From contig JAIEMH010000077.1 of the NCBI GenBank assembly GCA_019752245.1, forward strand, positions 1 through 6,132: a stretch of DNA of 6,132 bases. Reading direction: 5' to 3'. Origin of the DNA: Flavobacteriaceae bacterium. Its GTDB lineage: Bacteria > Bacteroidota > Bacteroidia > Flavobacteriales > Flavobacteriaceae. The translations under genes and the position numbers were made by a program. Position 1 is the first letter of the stretch; each line of letters opens with the position of its first letter. A model generated the notes under the pieces. It was not told where the DNA came from, ran no database searches, and saw only the letters and a program-made list of their open reading frames with translations. This document shows positions 3,847 to 6,132 of this stretch, piece after piece.

Positions 3847-6132
3847 ATGAAAAATATCATACTCTTGTTTATTAGTTTTTTGAGTTTGTCAGTATATAGT
3901 CAAACTCCAAACATTACCATTAATCTTCCTGCCAATCCCAATGCAGATACTTCACAATGGGGTTCTGGAAGTAATATTTTCAACATTTTTGTTGCAGGTT
4001 CCAATATGAACATGCTAATTGAAAGTGATGTATTAGTTACTATAAAAAGCGGCGGCTCTTTGAAATGCGGAAGCTATACCTCAACTACTGCGCCTTCAAG
4101 TAACATAACGAGCAACACCCCAAAATCCTGGATAGGCGCGAGCGCACAAGGATTATTAGGTCAAGATTGTATTTTGACTCCTGGCACTTACGAAGTTTGC
4201 GTACAATTTTATGGTTCTTTCAATAGTCCAGTAAGAAAATTAATTGTAGAAAAATGCATTCCTTTTACAATTGCAGACAAAGATCAAGAAGTATGTTCGC
4301 CTCCAGTAAATGTAAATCCGGCAGATACCAAAATTTTCACTGGAACTGATTTGTCTTCATTAATAACATTCAATTGGTCGCCAATTGTTTCTTCTTATCG
4401 CGGAATTGTTACTTACCGATTATTTGTATGGGAAGTTGAAGATGGTCAAACCAATGCACAAGCAATTTATAATAATGCACCAATAATTCAAGAAGATATT
4501 AAAGGACAACCGCGATATACTTCTAAAGTGAACACCTTTGAAAAAAGAAATGCAAAATACGTTTGGAAAGTAATTGCACTTGATGCCGAAGGAAATCCAA
4601 TTTGCAAAAACAATCAAAGTGAACCTAGTAATTTTTCTATTGAAGTGCCAAATGAAGTTACTAGTTGTATCGATTTTGAAAGAAAAGAATCGATCTCAAA
4701 TTGGATTGCCGAAGGAACAATTTCGATTAAAAATGATGTTCCACACGGTAATTATCTAAATTTTAAACCTCAAAAAAAAGGTGCTGTTTTAGCTAATTTC
4801 ACAGATTTTAATGGCAATTGGCTTCAAAAAGCAAAAGATGGTTGTTTGTGTTTTGATTATCAAACAGTCTTGAAAAATGGTCAAACTCTTTGGTTTCCGC
4901 CTTTAGTGATGATATCTAGCGCAACTTCAGCTACTTTGACTCTACCAACAACAGTTTCTGCTGTTTTTTCACCTAACACAATTCTGTATCAAAATGTTAC
5001 TAATGATGGAAAATGGAAGAAATTCTGTTTACCAATAAATCCCATAAATTCTAATCAATTGCCATCAAACCCAAATGGACAATGGAAAATTTTTAAAAAC
5101 AATATTGAAATAACTGGTGCAGCTGCAAATTTAGAATGGACTAATTTAATAATCAACATAAATACATTTGTTATAATTTCAAAAGAAGCTAATGAAGTCA
5201 ACTATGATAATTTCTGTTGGACTTGTGACTCGAAAATCATAATTGAAAATCCGAAAAACTGTTGCGACGAAACCACAAAAGAAGGTTGTCTTATAATGGA
5301 CAAATCAAAAATGAAAATAGAATGTAATGGTGTTGATAAGCAAGGGAAGACCATTTACAAAATAAGTGGCGTAACATTAAAAAACACGAGTACTAATAAA
5401 TGGAAAACTGGCTTAACCACAAATACTGCTGGAACCAACTACGTTTCTTCAAATCCTACGAGTAGTTTTACTGTTCAAAACATTCTGCCATTATCTAAAA
5501 CCCCAATTAGTCCTGGAGAAGAAGTTTCAATTTCATTTGAAGCACATCAAGTAACAGGAACAAGTCTTGAATTTTATATTGATGCGTCAATTCTTAAAAA
5601 TAAGGATGGAATAGAATGTGATAAAAAATTCTTGATAAAAATTGATAAACTTCCAAGCTGCAATAGTTGTATTTATTGTACAGATGAAACCAAAAGCAAA
5701 ATAACAATTGGTTCCAAAACTGTAAATGTTACACCACTGAATATCATGACAATCGCACAAGATTTCAATATCAGTCCAAAAAACATTAAACGTGTAACAG
5801 CTGAGATAATCTATTTTGAAGAAAATCCAGTAACAACAGCTTGTATGAAATGCAATGCAAATGAAAATTGGGTCAATAAATTTATTTCACACAATACCGA
5901 ATCATGGAATTCTGGTACTGCATTGAATGGTTCACCAGTAAATAGCGATGGGTATTATCCAGCATCAATGGTCGAATGGAATTGCAACCAACAAGGAAAC
6001 CTAAAACTCAATTTCAAAATTGCATTAGCCGGAAAAGAAACCGGTTGCACAAGAAAAGGCAAAATAGGAATACGATTCAGTTTTACAGATATCGATTGCA
6101 TTACTTGCGAAAAAATCATCTATTACGATTAC
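3847..6132 (+). CDS. Large secreted cysteine-rich multidomain protein, 5' part (3' end outside window)
   Basis: From the ATG at 3847 the frame stays open to the last base, giving 762 codons without a stop. Residues 1-18 are a signal peptide (MKNIILLFISFLSLSVYS, then QTPN). Domain 1 (about 20-145) is beta-rich, with GTYEVCVQF near 115 and KCIPFTI near 137. Domain 2 (about 165-268) is fibronectin-III-like (ITFNWSPIV, YRLFVWEVEDGQT, KYVWKVIALDAEG). This pair recalls the TANFOR-type layout of large Bacteroidota surface proteins, from memory and unverified. Residues about 274-460 look like a jelly-roll or laminin-B-like carbohydrate-binding module (CIDFERKESISNW, FNGNWLQ, LCFDYQT, ending DNFCWTC). 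After that come Cys-rich beta modules with CC and CxxC pairs (NCCDET, SCNSCIYC, CMKC, CITC). No catalytic motif is visible. It is probably an adhesin-like extracellular protein; a type IX secretion tail or anchor, if any, would lie beyond the window. The start is set by the signal peptide; there is no clear Shine-Dalgarno. Confidence 0.85.
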   Translation, partial: MKNIILLFISFLSLSVYSQTPNITINLPANPNADTSQWGSGSNIFNIFVAGSNMNMLIESDVLVTIKSGGSLKCGSYTSTTAPSSNITSNTPKSWIGASAQGLLGQDCILTPGTYEVCVQFYGSFNSPVRKLIVEKCIPFTIADKDQEVCSPPVNVNPADTKIFTGTDLSSLITFNWSPIVSSYRGIVTYRLFVWEVEDGQTNAQAIYNNAPIIQEDIKGQPRYTSKVNTFEKRNAKYVWKVIALDAEGNPICKNNQSEPSNFSIEVPNEVTSCIDFERKESISNWIAEGTISIKNDVPHGNYLNFKPQKKGAVLANFTDFNGNWLQKAKDGCLCFDYQTVLKNGQTLWFPPLVMISSATSATLTLPTTVSAVFSPNTILYQNVTNDGKWKKFCLPINPINSNQLPSNPNGQWKIFKNNIEITGAAANLEWTNLIININTFVIISKEANEVNYDNFCWTCDSKIIIENPKNCCDETTKEGCLIMDKSKMKIECNGVDKQGKTIYKISGVTLKNTSTNKWKTGLTTNTAGTNYVSSNPTSSFTVQNILPLSKTPISPGEEVSISFEAHQVTGTSLEFYIDASILKNKDGIECDKKFLIKIDKLPSCNSCIYCTDETKSKITIGSKTVNVTPLNIMTIAQDFNISPKNIKRVTAEIIYFEENPVTTACMKCNANENWVNKFISHNTESWNSGTALNGSPVNSDGYYPASMVEWNCNQQGNLKLNFKIALAGKETGCTRKGKIGIRFSFTDIDCITCEKIIYYDY

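Noticed and set aside
4420..4617. 65-codon - strand open frame
   Set aside because: It is antisense to the fibronectin-III-like part of the large secreted protein, with no promoter or family features.
4574..4759. 61-codon + strand open frame
   Set aside because: It is a shifted frame within the large secreted protein, whose own frame is continuous through the region.

Overview
The window is AT-rich DNA from a member of the Bacteroidota, most likely the Flavobacteriia. The signs are low GC, A/T-ending codons, few recognisable Shine-Dalgarno sequences, -7 promoter elements of the TA-(N)-TTTG kind, a LytS-type kinase with a Y_Y_Y sensor module, and a secreted protein whose signal peptide ends in YSQ. 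All five genes are on the + strand, and the first and last are cut by the window edges.

Layout: (1) 2-1066, 3' part of a membrane sensor histidine kinase of the LytS/YehU (His_kinase) class. (2) 1067-1262, a regulatory intergenic region with a 21-bp-period direct repeat, a dyad and a -7 element. (3) 1263-2051, a divergent Lgt-like membrane protein, followed after 7 bp by (4) 2059-2688, a small probable lipoprotein, then a strong intrinsic terminator at 2714-2748. (5) 2776-3588, a CPBP-family (Rce1/Abi-like) intramembrane protease homologue. (6) 3589-3846, a second regulatory region carrying near-identical copies of the same elements. (7) 3847-6132, the first 762 codons of a large secreted, cysteine-rich, multidomain surface or extracellular protein with no stop in the window.

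The main observation is that both intergenic regions carry the same two blocks. Block 1 is a 43-bp stretch with one mismatch, made of two 15-bp direct repeats at exactly 21 bp. Block 2 is a 33-bp stretch with one mismatch containing an AACGGA-N7-TCCGTT dyad, placed exactly 31 bp upstream of a TAATnTTTG element in both cases. The 21-bp direct-repeat period is the geometry expected for LytTR-domain response regulators, and LytS-type kinases are the usual partners of such regulators. My inference is that the kinase, through a LytTR regulator encoded outside the window, co-regulates the Lgt-like/lipoprotein operon and the large secreted protein gene. The CPBP gene lies between the two promoters and has no copy of the boxes.

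The Lgt-like protein is itself unusual. Positions important in E. coli Lgt (His103, Asn146, Glu151) are Tyr, Cys and Cys here, and it is paired with a lipoprotein whose lipobox (GPGC) is atypical. Together the locus could be a regulated cell-envelope module, but its function cannot be read from the sequence.
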